Shown in pieces: positions 1 through 11,110 of a DNA stretch of 64,000 nt. The notes under the pieces are model-generated. The model was not told the DNA's origin. It was given only the letters and a program-made list of their open reading frames with translations, and made no database searches. Where the stretch lies: assembly GCF_038502225.1 (NCBI RefSeq), contig NC_091308.1:22421614-22485613 (forward strand), in the 5' to 3' direction. Source of the stretch: Cherax quadricarinatus (lineage: Eukaryota; Arthropoda; Malacostraca; Decapoda; Parastacidae). The position numbers were made by a program, and so were the translations under genes. The first letter of the stretch is position 1; each line of letters starts with the position of its first letter.

Positions 1-589
1 GCCCTCATTGTTTTATCTCTTATGTCATCTGTTACAATTTGGTAATTAAAACTTGAAGTTATTTCTATTCTTTCTTGGTGTTGTTTGAGCTGTGTGATGT
101 TCTTGTCAGAAGCTTTGAATGCTAATCCTTCCCATAGGCCTTGTTTAGTACACTACTGTACGGTATTACCTTGAATGTGACATATTCTTCCAAATTTCCA
201 TTTTTAGATACTGGTACACCACTTTTTAGCCCTATGGGACACCACCTTACACATGCTCCACACCTGTCACTATCTAAAAACTAGGTAAGAAGGTTTCAGC
301 TTTGGTGCCTTCTCTTTCATTCTTGATGTAAGTACACTGCTGGCTGCTTCATGTAATTTTTTTTTCTCTTTTTATTTCTTCGTTAGTTGTATTCCTTGAT
401 TCTTAATGTCTTTCACTTTTAGCAAAGATTAGTCTTATTTTGCCAGCATGACAGACTCTGTAAATTTTTCCAAACTAAAGTCTTTGAAACCTGCCAAATT
501 TTTATAAACTTCAATATATATACACATAGTGCAAGTGCATGTAATTACTGTGCTCATGTTTGTAGCATGGGAGAGAGAGAGAGGAAGAG

Positions 590-624
<35 letters not shown>

Positions 625-1091
625 CTTGATATAATGGACTAAGGGGAGGATTGTCTAAATGTTCATTAAATTGGCACAATGTTTAAAAAAGCATTTTGAT
701 TTCAGAATTGAAATACGTAGTTTGTATAATGTGCAAATAAATATTTGTGGTCATATGTGGATCACATGTAACCACTAATCATCAAACTTTATACTTAAGA
801 GTGCATCTCATGAAGGGGGTTAAAATACAAATTGTTAACAATTTGGGGGCCCTTCCTCATCATTAGTCAGGGCTCTAAGTGGCCGCTTAGTCTGCTTAAT
901 GGTAAATCCATCACTGGTTCCAGTAATTTTTTTTTTTACATAAACTTATAGTAAGATGTTAAAAAGTCTAGGCCCATGGAGTTCCTCCTCCTTTTCACTG
1001 GTTTTATTTTACATCTCTTGTATCACTTCTTTGTTATGGTTTGTTATGGTAATTTGTAGGTTTGGGACTAGGTCCTCAAGTACCTTCCATA
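1..1091. other. Non-coding AT-rich sequence, no gene seen
   Basis: No convincing coding exon or recognised transposon was found here. Open frames are short and have no recognisable motif. The stretch could be intron or intergenic. The only clear structure is the microsatellite at 570-624. Confidence 0.5.
570..624. repeat. (GA)n then (AAGC)n microsatellite
   Basis: A short GA run is followed by about seven copies of the tetranucleotide aagc. It is a simple repeat read directly from the sequence. Confidence 0.9.
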
Positions 1092-1440
1092 TACAGTTGA
1101 CCTTTGAACAATGCAGATTTGAATTGCAAGTGTTAACTTGTATGAGGATTTGTTTCAATATTGGAAATGTTTTGGAGATTTGTGACAAAAATTAACAAAG
1201 AGTTAGGTATGGCATGAATGCATGAAATATATGTAGATACTAGTCTATATTATAATTGACTACCATAAAATATACACAAATCTATTATAAAAAGTTAAAA
1301 TTTATCACAACTTGCACACACAAACAATTATAGGTCATTCATGTTTCATTCACAGTCGAGACAAGTGTAAACAAATGTAAAAATGCAATAATATAATAGT
1401 ATAATATATAATATAATAATAATAATATATAATAATAAAA

Positions 1441-1986
1441 CAGTAGAACCCCTGTATCCACTGATTCGGTGTCCACGGTTTCAGTTATCCACAGTTTACT
1501 ATGGCCCAAAAATACCTCTTAATTTTGTGTAATAATGGTCCCAAAAGTGCAAAAGTAGAGAATCTGGCAGTTCTTCAAAGCTAAAAGAAACCATGAAGAT
1601 AAGATAAGATAAGTTTTCGTTCGGATTTTTAACCCCGGAGGGTTAGCCACCCAGGATAACCCAAGAAAGTCAGTGCGTCATCGAGGACTGTCTAACTTAT
1701 TTCGACTAACACCCAGGTACCTATTTGCTGCTAGGTGAACAGGACAACAGGTGTAAGGAAACGTGTCGAAATGTTTCCACCCGCCGGAAATTGAACCCGG
1801 GCCCTCCGTGTGTGAAGCGGGAGCTTTAGCCACCAGGCCACCGGGCTTCCATTAGTGAAAAAGTGATAATTCTCCACTTATTGTGCATAATTTATTAGTT
1901 ATATATAGGGTTTGCTACTATCTGCAGTTTCAGTATCCATGGCAGGTCCTTGGAACGTATCCCCCATGGATATGGAGGTCCTACTG
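1441..1986. mobile_element. Second Tigger-like MITE nested in the Tigger2-like element
   Basis: The left end cagtagaacccctgtatcca and the right end, ending atggaggtcctactg, are imperfect inverted repeats, and phrases such as 'gtatcca' and 'ttatccac' recur near both ends. The right end is followed by TA; the left flank is not a clean TA. There is no coding capacity. It is itself split by the tRNA SINE at 1598-1847. It probably belongs to another pogo/Tigger subfamily. Confidence 0.6.
1598..1847 (-). mobile_element. tRNA-derived SINE with (TTATC)n tail
   Basis: Read on the minus strand, it starts with a tRNA-like head (gcccggtggcctggtggcta, then a B-box-like gggttcaat) and ends in repeats of ttatc, seen on the plus strand as gataagataagataag at 1598-1613. 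A polymerase III B box plus a short repeated tail is the signature of tRNA-derived SINEs. It is inserted in the nested Tigger-like MITE, making three layers here. No clear target duplication was found. Confidence 0.75.
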
Positions 1987-2480
1987 TACATGTATATTAC
2001 ATTATTATTACAGATTGTACATGTTCCATTTACAGTTGAGAGAAATGTAAATCATAAATTAATATGAATTACTTTTTCATATTATCTTTTCACTTTTGAT
2101 GTCTAGTGTTAATAATATGTATGTATAACATCTACAGTGTTTTGTATCATGTAAAACAAAAATTTATGTAGGTACTGACAGACAGGGGATTCATCTTGTA
2201 AACAGACGACATAAATTTATGGTATCGATAAATACAGTACAGTACTGTAGGTATGTGTATTTTATCTTCATTATGATTTTCTTAATAACATTTTCTTTTC
2301 TTTAGCTTACTTCATTGTAAGAATACAGTATGTAATACATATATAAAATATGTTTTAATCAACTGTTTATGTTATCAGTAAGGCTTCTGGTCAACAGTAG
2401 ATTTTTGACTGCGTTGGGGGTCAGCGCCTCTAACCCCTGCGTTGTTCAAGGGTCAACTTTGTATATATATTATGTTGCTC

Positions 2481-2640
2481 TCTCTCCTCTGCAAGTACAT
2501 ATTTTGGAATTTTAGGAGTTACCAGCAATTGAAATACTCTGTTGACTCTATATAGCTTGTAAATTATCTCTATCTGTTCCAGCTCTGATACATCTCTTGT
2601 TTGGTGTACAAGTTTATGAGAATTGTATAGTCAATAAATT
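2481..2640 (-). mobile_element. Very old CR1 LINE 3' fragment (trace)
   Basis: On the minus strand the sequence resembles the C-terminal ORF2 region seen better preserved near 24820-24960, including the stretch corresponding to 'tctctatctg(t/c)t(c)cagctc'. It is highly decayed with no open frame. It could be chance similarity. Confidence 0.35.
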
Positions 2641-2785
2641 TTAAGCCCCATAAAACACCTAATTGTATATTCTGAAACTTGTTTGGTTTGGTTAATTGTC
2701 TGAGGCTTGGCACTTCAATTTTTTTGGTTATATGTACTGTACTATAAAAGGCATAGCCTTGCTCGGTGTCTTTGTTTTATTACAG

Positions 2786-3446
2786 GAGGTGCACCTCCTG
2801 ATTGGCTGCTCCCAGTTCTACCACTTTCCCAATACAATTGAAGTATTATTTTTATTTTTTGAATTTTAATGCAATTCTTTGAGAAACTTCAGGATATGTT
2901 ACAGTCTATATTGGACCGACATAGGCTACAGTAGCAGTAGCAATTTTAAATCTGACTACTTAGCCACCTGTTTCTTCTGTAGTTCCAAAGAAGGCTCTGG
3001 GTTCTTTGGGTCATAGAAACCCAGAGTTGTTTAATTTTTCCACTAATCTGGAGTGGTAGTGCTAATATGCTTTTTTGCTTCTAGTTCTCGGATGGTGATA
3101 CATGTACATTCACCTTTGTGTAAATATACCATACTCTGTTGCATCATTGGAAAGACAAGTCGAGCATATAACTATCTTTGGTCTAGCTCATGTTGTACAA
3201 GTCCTAACAGTTTACATGAACTAAGTTTATGTAAAACATTTTGCTTGTAATTTATTAATATTTTCCAAAAGTTATTTTGAGAAAAATACTCTTCAAGCAC
3301 CAGTCCTTATCTTCAGATAACATTTCCTCAGTACAAATGATGGCAGTGTTCATTGGTCTGTGGACACACGTGATGCAGTCCACTCTTACTTTGCCACTGC
3401 AGTGGGCTGTACAAACTCATTTTTCTTGTATAGTATCTATAATTAA
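2786..3446 (+). other. Cluster of three candidate exons of an unknown host gene
   Basis: Three pyrimidine-rich tracts ending in AG (2785, 2982 and 3331) are each followed by a short open frame that does not look like the surrounding AT-rich DNA. The first reads EVHLLIGCSQFYHFPNTIEV from 2786. The second, from 2983 in phase 2, contains PKKALGSLGHRNPEL and stops at 3057-3059. The third, from 3332, contains DGSVHWSVDTRDAVHSYF and stops at 3444-3446. No donor site is convincing and I do not recognise a family. They may be alternative terminal exons, an old pseudogene or chance. Weak call from splice-site shape and amino acid composition only. Confidence 0.25.
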
Positions 3447-3739
3447 ACTTGGTTACAGAGTGCAAAGAGAAATATTACAAACTTAGAATCATTATTTAGC
3501 AGTGTTTTTTTCTCTATATAATGTTATTGTTGAACTCAAGACTTCTCTGTTAATCATTGCACTGTGTAATGGTATTTACTCTGTCATTTATATGGAGCTG
3601 TACAGACTATAAATGGATGTTCTTGCCTTTCCCACCAGCTTATTGAAGTAATATATCTTACTAAGTAGGAGGCACTACTGCAGTGTGTGTATGTAGCAGA
3701 GCTTGTAAATACAGAAATAGGAAAATTAAGCATTTTTTA

Positions 3740-4490
3740 ATTTTTATACTTCTATTACCACAGAATAGGTGAGGCAGGATAAAAGGCAGGTGGTGTGTTG
3801 AAGCATCTATGGAAAGAAAAGTTTCTGGAGGCAAAAAAGGGGGATGTATATGGGTGTGAGGCATGAGCTTTAAACATGGAATGAGGAGCAGGTTAGAAGA
3901 AATGAAAATGACATGCTTGAGAGCAATGTGTAGTATGAATATTATTCATAAAATTTGTAGCAAAGAAATTAGATGGTGCAGGAGTTACACAGTGTAATTC
4001 AAAGGGTGGAGGTAGGTTGTTGAGGTAGTTGTTTATGCATTTAGAGAATGGAGCAGAATAGGCTAATGAAAAAGGGTGTACAAGTCTGTGGTGGATTAAA
4101 AAGAGTGGTAGGGTGTCATCCCAGAAAGGGTGTAAAAGGTTTTATGTGGTAGGAGCTTGACACCATGTGAGAGCTGTTAGACCAGGGAAAATGGAGAAGA
4201 GGAATTTTTATGGTTCAGTGTACTGTTAGAGGGTGAGCAAGGTAATATTCATGGAGGAAGTTGGGGGAAACTGGTGTGCTGATGTTTAGTTCTTGAGGTT
4301 GAATATACAGTACCTGGATTCTTAAAGATGTACATATGTATATGCAATTTGGAGGGTAATTTGAATTATGTCTACTTGCTTTCAGCAAGACAGCTACTGA
4401 ATGAATGATAGTGAAAATATTCTTTTGTTTGGGTCACTTATGTTGGTGGGAGACTGTCAGTGTGGTTAAAGTAAAAAAAAATACATGTAA
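3740..4490 (+). mobile_element. Decayed RTE-type LINE, 3' end (ancient copy)
   Basis: The segment follows, block by block, the 3' third of the better-preserved RTE copies at 33725-34890 and 59632-63297. These blocks are the region of 'gtatatgggtgtgaggcatgagc', the coding end 'gagcttgacaccatgtgagagc', then 'gggtgagcaaggtaatattcatgg', and finally the characteristic tail 'gggtcacttatgttggtgggagactg'. All frames are broken. Divergence from the 59.6-kb copy is much higher than for the other copies, so this is one of the oldest RTE insertions in the window. Confidence 0.65.
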
Positions 4491-4636
4491 GATGCATATT
4501 GAATAGCATATTTGCAGCAGAGCCTGGGGCTCCTGGTGACTTTTTGATATGCTACATTTCTAGATTATACATAGACATTAGATATATTTGACTGACTGAC
4601 CATGGAGGTCACTAGGGGAAAAGTAGGAGGGTATAC

Positions 4637-5909
4637 AGTGCTGACAAAAAACCCTGCCCCAACCTTGTTTTATACAAAAAAATAATTTCGAACTCCAAAA
4701 AGAATATGTTACGAGTTATGTAATCTTAGCTTTAATATTTTGTTATCTTTCCCTTGACTTTGAAGACTTCCTGTATGAGCCTGGGCTGGAGTCTGTTAAA
4801 GATAAAAAAAAAAAATAAGCAATATATATAGTGACTCAAATCGTTGTCAGCTTCTCCTTCAGCTTTGCCACAAATGAGGTGTCTCACTTCCTTATGTTGT
4901 CCATCTTGTGTCATGTATTTTCTATTGGATTTATGGCTAACTGACCAAGCCAGTCAAACACATTATTGAATCACTTTTTTAACTATTTTGGATGTATGGA
5001 AGGGTGCATTATCATGGAAAAAAATTGCTGTGAATGTCAGATTGCAATTTCACATGTCCCTCTAGTACCTCAATATACTGCATTGCATTCCTTCTCTCTG
5101 TATACGTACTTGAGGTCACACCTGATGCTACTACACAGGCGACAGACTCGCCCTGGCATACCTTCAGTGCATCTGAAATTGGAATCATCACTATACATCA
5201 CCTTCCTCCAGTGTTATTGAAACCAATACTTATTACAAAAGCTCAACCTGTTGGCAATCATAGCCTTTGATAACAGCAGTTTTACAGCTGCACACTGTGA
5301 GAGGTGGAGGCCTTTTAGCGGCCTGTGGCATATAGTCCTCCCACACATCTTGGAACAGACTTCGGTGGGATTTCTTTACTTCAGATGATGAAATTGCAGG
5401 ATTCTGGGTCACTAGTCTTTTCAGTAACCAATCTGTCTTTTTTGAGGTCTTCTTAGGTCGACCAGGGATCGATTTAGGAGCGGGAACCACAGTGACGGGC
5501 AGGTCACCTGACCTCCAGAGGACACGCTTAATAGCCGACTCAGATCATCCCGTTCATCTGCTATTTCCTTCATGGAGATGTTCTCTTTCCTCAAGGCCAA
5601 TACATAAGCCTCTCCTCCTTAGAAAGGTAGCTCCCAGGCATATTCACAACAATAAATACAATGCACCTAAATAGCACAATGGGGTGAGTGAAACCAAAAA
5701 TCCACTAAGTCACAAAAGCTGACAGCTCACTCCCACTGTTGCACATGTACTAAATCTGGTACATGTTGCTGCCCCACACCAGGCATGTACACAACCACTA
5801 GATGCACCAAATGTAAACAAACCTGAGCAGATGGTCTGCACTAGCAAAATATCTTGCCTCCTTTTGATCCTCAATAAATTTGGACACTGGGTGCAAGGTC
5901 ACTGTAACT
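4637..5909 (-). pseudogene. Tc1/mariner-type DDE transposase, broken
   Basis: On the minus strand a Tc1-like transposase can be followed through several frames. A helix-turn-helix region (GRPKKTSKKTDWLLKRL, about 5410-5465) comes first, then a first catalytic block VYSDDSNFRC near 5190. The second block FFHDNAPFHTSK lies near 5000, and an NPIEN motif carrying the final acidic residue lies near 4920. Frames shift and stops interrupt, so no functional protein remains. The left edge starts 'tacagtgctgac'; the right edge, near 'aaggtcactgta', is a weak inverted match, so the limits are approximate. Tc1 transposases cut and paste at TA; this copy looks dead. Confidence 0.7.
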
Positions 5910-7269
5910 ACTCCATTGATGGTGACCATGGGAAAAATAAATAGTAGGGGGTATAAGTACTCAAATGATGGGTAGTAAATTGACTTTGGTGACTATGTAG
6001 AAAGTAGGAGGGGTAAAGCTACCCTGCTGATGGTTATCTTCAGCACCACAATAATCTTTCACTATATATTATATAATCACAATTTTTTTTCTCTATCTTT
6101 TGCCTGTCTGTCAAAGTATTTCTGTGCTTTGGCTTTCTCACTTTTGTGTACTGGCTAAATGCAATCTTTTTTTAACCACATACACGTACTGTCATTTTGC
6201 AGTGCAAGTAGTCAGCAACAGTTTAACTTAAATGATATCCAATTCAGCATGTAGAACTCGGACATGCCTAAAGGGAATGGTTAACGATTACGTATTTTCT
6301 TGAAAATGTTAATAGATCATTTTTATATTATTTGTCCAGCATTACTGCACATGACAATTTTTTCCCACAAAATGCGAACTGATACTTAGGGAGAGTGAGG
6401 ACTTATGTCCTGCTTACTATTGAACATACGGTAAATATCTTTGTAGATACATTGGGGACTGGGCTGTTCTATTAATGGATGCAAAGACACACAGCCAACA
6501 TTAATGAGGAAAGACATGTGGAAAGCAAACTTTTATTGAGGCAATGTTTTGATTTAAGATTTTGTTTTCATTCTTAACCCAGAGGGTTAATTATCATTAT
6601 TAACCCAGAGAGTTAATAATGCAAACATATGGTTTTTGTTGGATAGTTTTGCTTTTGGCCTTTAGTCATTTGTATATGCCTTTTTATTGGCAACAGTTGT
6701 GAATGATCTGTAAATTGTAAATTTCACAACTTCCTTCCTACCTGTTCCATTTTTATTTATATTGTTTTACTGTTTTACCTTCATTGAGTAGTACAGTCTG
6801 GTATCTGTTAAAAATATGGTGTGGTATAGTTCTTTCAGTAAATTACTAAGGGCTTCAAACCTTTTTTTTTTTTTTTTTTTTTTCTCAATATTCATGGCAA
6901 ATTCTTGTCTGGCATTTGTTTCTCTGACAACCTACTCCTTCCTTTAGGGACTTCTTTACCTTTTCTGTCACTGTGTACTCCACCATAGCCTGTGGGCTGA
7001 GTGCCATTTTCCACTAACTTATTTTATCTGTAATACTTTTGTAACTAACCATTCGTCCATTAGCTACTTTTCTTATTATACTTATGATTGTAGTTAACTG
7101 CATAAGAAATCTTAGTAGTCTCTCTAGATCTTAAGTAACATTTAAGCATTAGGATTAGTTTATCCAAAATACATTGCATATTAGTGGCTTTCTTTTTTGC
7201 CCACCAATGTTTATTACATGTAAACTACATTATTTGTACCGCGTAAAGAAATAATTTTTTTATTGTATA
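5910..7269. other. No gene recognised; T-rich tract
   Basis: No coding or transposon signal was identified. A run of about 24 T lies at 6860-6883, and a small 'acccagagggttaa' motif near 6579, repeated near 6602, resembles part of the 1.6-kb SINE. Confidence 0.4.
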
Positions 7270-7330
7270 ATAATACCTGGAGAGAGTTCCGGGGGTCAAC
7301 GCCCCCGCGGCCCGGTCTGAGACCACTGTT
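7270..7330. repeat. Short GC-rich decapod interspersed repeat
   Basis: A 50-60 bp GC-rich island (tggagagagttccgggggtc, then cgcccccgcggcccggtctg) stands out from AT-rich flanks. I recall near-identical phrases as a common dispersed repeat in decapod DNA. Its class is unknown to me. Confidence 0.45.
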
Positions 7331-7431
7331 CTTCTCTAAAAACTATCGGAGTGCCTTATATACTTTCCATCTTATTACTTCTGAGCATGTTTCTGTGCTT
7401 TTTTTTAAAAAGACAGAACATTACTTTTTCT

Positions 7432-7606
7432 AACAACCACACAATTTAAAAAGCAACCAAAATTTTTTTTACCATTCTTAGAGTCTGCCTATGCCATCTT
7501 GCATAGGCATTTTTTTTTTCCATGCCTTCTGCTAAACCACTCTATTTAAAAAGCATCCAAAATTTTTTTCTTTACTATTCTTGGAGTCTGCCTATGCCAT
7601 CTTGCA
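7432..7606 (+). repeat. Imperfect tandem duplication, about 105-bp period
   Basis: Two copies of about 70 bp, each ending 'gagtctgcctatgccatctt', start near 7432 and 7537. They share 'aatttaaaaagcaaccaaaa'-like openings. No function is implied. Confidence 0.7.
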
Positions 7607-8133
7607 GATTTTTGCAATCTTCCTCTTGTATTCCTCACTCAAGCGAGAGACAGCTAGACGTGATTGATTTATTTTGTTAGTCATTATTACCTAAATTAGT
7701 CATTAAGAGAATCTAGTGTCGTAGGCAAATCATTGTAGGCAAGAAATGGTAATAAACTGTGAAAATTAGACCAAAAAGCTGCTACACTTACAGTGGGCCC
7801 CCGGATTACGTAGTCTTCGGATTTCATAATATTCAGAATAAGTGATGTTTTTCGTCAAAATATTGGCTCTGTGATCGTCATTGAATTTGGTAATAGTTAT
7901 TTGTCCCGAACATGTCCGCATGGCCCAAGCAGCCCAACACACCATTTACAGCCACTGTGCCATTGTTTATCAGCCAGTGAGGATGATCCCACACATTCAT
8001 ATGATACATTTTGCATTATTCCATTCTTTTTAGTGCTTGCAACTGGTAAATAAGCTACCATGGGCCAAAAGAAAGCTCCTAGTGCCAGCCCTTTGGTAAA
8101 GAAGGCGATAAATACGAATGAATTCACGAAAGA

Positions 8134-8270
8134 ACACACCAGCCAGGGTACTTTCCCACATACACCAGCCAGGGTACTTTCCCACACACACACCAGCCAG
8201 GGTACTTTCCCACACACACCAGCCAGAGTACTTCCCCACACACCAGACAGAGTACTTCCTCCCACACACG
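8134..8270. repeat. CA-rich minisatellite, unit about 26-30 bp
   Basis: About five imperfect copies of 'accagccagggtactttccc' are separated by CA runs. They sit where the internal deletion of the Tigger copy lies. Confidence 0.85.
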
Positions 8271-8277
8271 ATTTGAT

Positions 8278-8443
8278 TTGAGTGGGACTTGCGCATGAGT
8301 GAATAGAATTATCAAAGCATGTTGCTTGGGTAGCATTGAAAATTGGGTTGGGCAAATATTTTGTTAGTGGGATGGTTTGTGAAGGACCTGCCTAGTATTG
8401 GCCAACAGGCCTGCTGCAGTGTTCCTGCTTTCTTTTGTTCTTA
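8278..8443 (+). mobile_element. CR1 LINE 3' end fragment
   Basis: The segment ends gcctgctgcagtgttcctgc...ttgttcttatg, which matches the 3' terminus of the CR1 element ending near 51257. It is 5' truncated and contains no coding sequence. It is inserted in the deleted Tigger copy. Confidence 0.65.
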
Positions 8444-8846
8444 TGTACACCAGCTGAGGAAATTGCTTCAGAGGAGGAAAAAGAGAGAGGGAAGAAGGTG
8501 CCTCCTTCAAAGATTATGGACATTTGTGCAAAGTGGAGTGAGGTGCAAACATTTGTGGAGGAACATCATCCTAACCCTCTCCCATCATCCCATCTTCCAT
8601 ACACCAACAAGAGTCTTTAATAAAGGTGTGATATTATTGTTTTATACTCGATTTCTCATTCTTTTCTGTATGTAAATCTATATTTAATCTATAAAAAAAT
8701 AATTTTTGTTAATATTTTTGAGTGTCTGGAATGGATTAATTGGATTTACATTATTTCTAATGGGGAAAATTAATTCGGAAATCATCAGATTCGAGTTTAG
8801 TCACTCTCTCTAGAATGGATTAATTACGAAAACCGGGGATCCGCTG

Positions 8847-9175
8847 TATCTTCATTGGAGTTTCCTTATTGTCATAGTTTATCTGTTTGTCCAAAATGTT
8901 TTCAAATTATTGCATTGTATTGTATATTACTAATGTGTACTGTATATAAGCACATCAAATCAAATCAAATCTATAAAGATTACAATGTGGGGTTTACATA
9001 TAGGATATTGTGTGGTTTACATGTTGAGGAGTCGACAAAGCACTGGAAAAATACTGTAGTTCAGCGTGGTGGAGTTGCAGATTTTGCTCTGGGTGCACTT
9101 GCTGTGCACATGAAATGATCACCTAAAACTAGACCATTATGGCATCAGAGGACATACCCTCAGTTACCTAAAATC
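8847..9175. repeat. Interspersed repeat with (AAATC)n head, unclassified
   Basis: An aaatc repeat (8956-8973) is followed by 'tataaagattacaatgtggg', echoing the (GATAA)n-headed repeat at about 10775. I see no gene. Confidence 0.4.
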
Positions 9176-9569
9176 TTGTGATGAATGGTTTGAAAAACCG
9201 ACAAGTTGAAGATTGAGACACTTATGCAGCATATGGGATTCTTTATTCAGGAAACGTTTCGCCACACAGTGGCTTCATCAGTCCAATACAAAGAGGAAGG
9301 CGTAAGGAGAGGAGTAGTATGAGGTAATCAGTCCCTCAGCCTGGAGTCGATGTGTTCAGTCCATCAATCTTGTAGAATGTACAGCATAGGGCCGTAGACG
9401 TGGCTTATGTACTGTAGTGAGGTGAGGTAAAGCAGGCGGAGTTGGGGTCATAGTGGTACCATCCACTAGTCGAAGTAGGTCTTTGTCCAAAGGTTGAACA
9501 AGTGTTGAAGAATTCTTTGTAACAAGATCCCATGATGCTGCAGTGTCTGACAGTTGTGATGAATGGTTT
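9176..9569 (-). mobile_element. Penelope-like element terminal region with hammerhead-like core
   Basis: Read on the minus strand, 9281-9256 gives ctgatgaagccactgtgtgg followed by cgaaac. This is the two conserved hammerhead boxes CUGAUGA and GAAAC, separated by a stem-loop with arms GCCAC/GUGGC. Penelope-like retroelements are known to carry hammerhead motifs in their terminal repeats. The segment is bounded by direct repeats ttgtgatgaatggttt at 9176-9191 and 9554-9569, which may be a target duplication or a tandem terminal-repeat junction. No reverse transcriptase is present, and the third stem and cleavage triplet are not clear by eye. Confidence 0.55.
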
Positions 9570-10774
9570 AGTGTACTATACTTCATTCTGCATGCACTCA
9601 ATATGTGAATGACATTTCAGTGCTGGCTTAGATTGGGACAAAAACTGGACCAAACCAACATTATAACAATGAGATGGGAAGCGTATAAAAGCTATAGGTT
9701 GAATTGAGAAATCTAAGAAAGTTTTACCACATATATTTTTCCTTTCTGTTATGTGTAGGCACAGTTTGAATAGATATGAACTGGGTGTTTGCTAATGGAT
9801 TACTTATCAAAAATGTTTCCTAAAAAAAAAAAATTTGTGGATGTAGATTTTATTAAGTTAAAAATTTAGAATAAATGCAGTATAATAGAAAATGAAGGCT
9901 ACCTGAAGATTTCTTTCTCAAAGAAAACCAGTTAACAAGTTATGCAAAATCTTTGATAGGTTAGGAAGAATATAAAGGCACAATACCATGACTGGAACAA
10001 TATGCAGATAATCTGCACATAGACTGAAACTTGTGATGACATTTTGGTCCAGCTTGGACCATTAACTAGTCACGACTAGTTAATGGTCCAAGTTGGACCA
10101 AAACGTCGTAAGTTTATCTCCTATGTGCAGGTTATTTATGTTTGGATAGGTTCAGTAAATTAAGCAAATACTGTACTATATATATTTTTAGTAAGGTAAG
10201 GTTGCTAGATTAGTTTTGATGCAAAATAATTGGCACAGTAAACTTTTTTTCTTGGTAAATATTCATGTGACTATGTGATTCAAAAATAATACAGGTTGCA
10301 TATTAAGTGAAAATGTGCTGTACTGATATTCTAAATACATAAATATAACTAAGTGAAATCTCTAACCATCATTTGCCTCTTGAAGGTCATCATGAACTGT
10401 AATGAGTTTATTAGTATGAACATAAGTGCTTTGAAGTTAGAGGAATAAGATCAAAGGATCAACACAAAAAAGTACTCTGATTATGAATTCACTTGCCAAA
10501 TGAAAATATCATTGCTAATTAAAAGATATTTATATATGTTCTTATAAAGGGTAGCAGTGAATATCATTAGCTTGTGAGCTTTATAAAGTTAATTGTAGTA
10601 TCTTGAATTTCCTGGTACATATCGGCTAAGGCAAATAATCTGTTGCATCCTGTTTCTTGCTGTCAGTGAAAAACTTACACCACCGCTACACTAGGAAATT
10701 TCAAAGCATTATTTCAGTCATTCAGCAAAACTATACTACCATGCCATACTGTTTCAGACTTTCACTTTCCTTCC
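9570..10774. other. No gene seen; contains a long hairpin
   Basis: AT-rich non-coding sequence without recognised exons. The notable structure is the 29-bp-arm hairpin at 10042-10103. Confidence 0.4.
10042..10103. repeat. Near-perfect hairpin (29-bp arms, 4-base loop)
   Basis: The left arm 10042-10070 (starting ttttggtccagcttggacc) and right arm 10075-10103 are complementary with a single C/T difference that would be a G-U pair in RNA. The loop is cacg. It lies in a sequence ending 'ccaaaacgtcgtaag', which I associate with dispersed decapod repeats. Confidence 0.9.
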
Positions 10775-11110
10775 ATATAAGATAAGATAAGATAAAGTTT
10801 ATTTCTTTGTAAAGATTACAATGTGTAATTACAATTTTGATTTGCTAAGTACAAAGATAGCCACTATCATGCTGGGGCATTTTGGGCAGACTAATCTTGA
10901 TACATGTACATAGTAACTAATTAAAACTAGACAAGATAATAAGTACATAGTAACTAGTATACTTAAAACTAGACAAGAAGTAGTGGTTAACTGTTTTACA
11001 AACTTATTTAAACTTAATACAAATGTGAGGTAGTTAGGTGGAGTATGGTTCCATAACATAATCTTGAAATTACACACAAAATCTATATTACAAGTAGTAG
11101 TTCAGGTGGT
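10775..11110. repeat. (GATAA)n-headed interspersed repeat
   Basis: The tract ataagataagataagataaag at about 10778-10798 is followed by non-coding sequence, with an internal duplication of 'acatagtaact(a)' and 'aaaactagacaaga'. It is probably the tail and body of a retroposon on the minus strand. Class not determined. Confidence 0.45.

Larger units (their letters stand above)
1094..2461. mobile_element. Tigger2-like pogo/Tc1-mariner DNA transposon, non-coding, interrupted
   Basis: The left end begins cagttgacctttgaac just after TA, and the right end closes gttcaagggtcaac followed shortly by TA, giving inverted ends of the pogo (Tigger) type. The subterminal DNA (gtaaggcttctggtcaacag near 2379, and attcacagtcgagacaag near 1348) resembles the mammalian Tigger2 consensus as I remember it. 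No transposase frame remains, so this is a non-autonomous or decayed copy. It is interrupted by a second Tigger-like element at 1441-1986, and its body resumes near 2020 with a motif (atttacagttgagagaaatg) resembling the one left of the insertion. Family name is from memory; the inverted ends and TA are seen. Confidence 0.75.
7791..8846 (+). mobile_element. Internally deleted Tigger (pogo) transposon
   Basis: Inverted ends cagtgggcccccggattacg and ...aaccggggatccgctg are flanked by TA on both sides. Inside are the start of a Tigger-family frame (MGQKKAPSASPLVKK at 8060) and a short C-terminal part (PSKIMDICAKWSEVQTF near 8500); the catalytic DDE core is missing. The copy is further damaged by a CA-rich minisatellite at about 8134-8270 and a CR1 3' fragment at 8278-8443. 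Assignment to Tigger rests on the ends and on the same tail in the copies at 37.6, 52.1 and 55.1 kb. Confidence 0.7.

Noticed and set aside
7897..8355. 152-codon minus-strand frame with Gly/Val/Trp repeats
   Set aside because: Produced by the CA-rich minisatellite inside a deleted Tigger copy.
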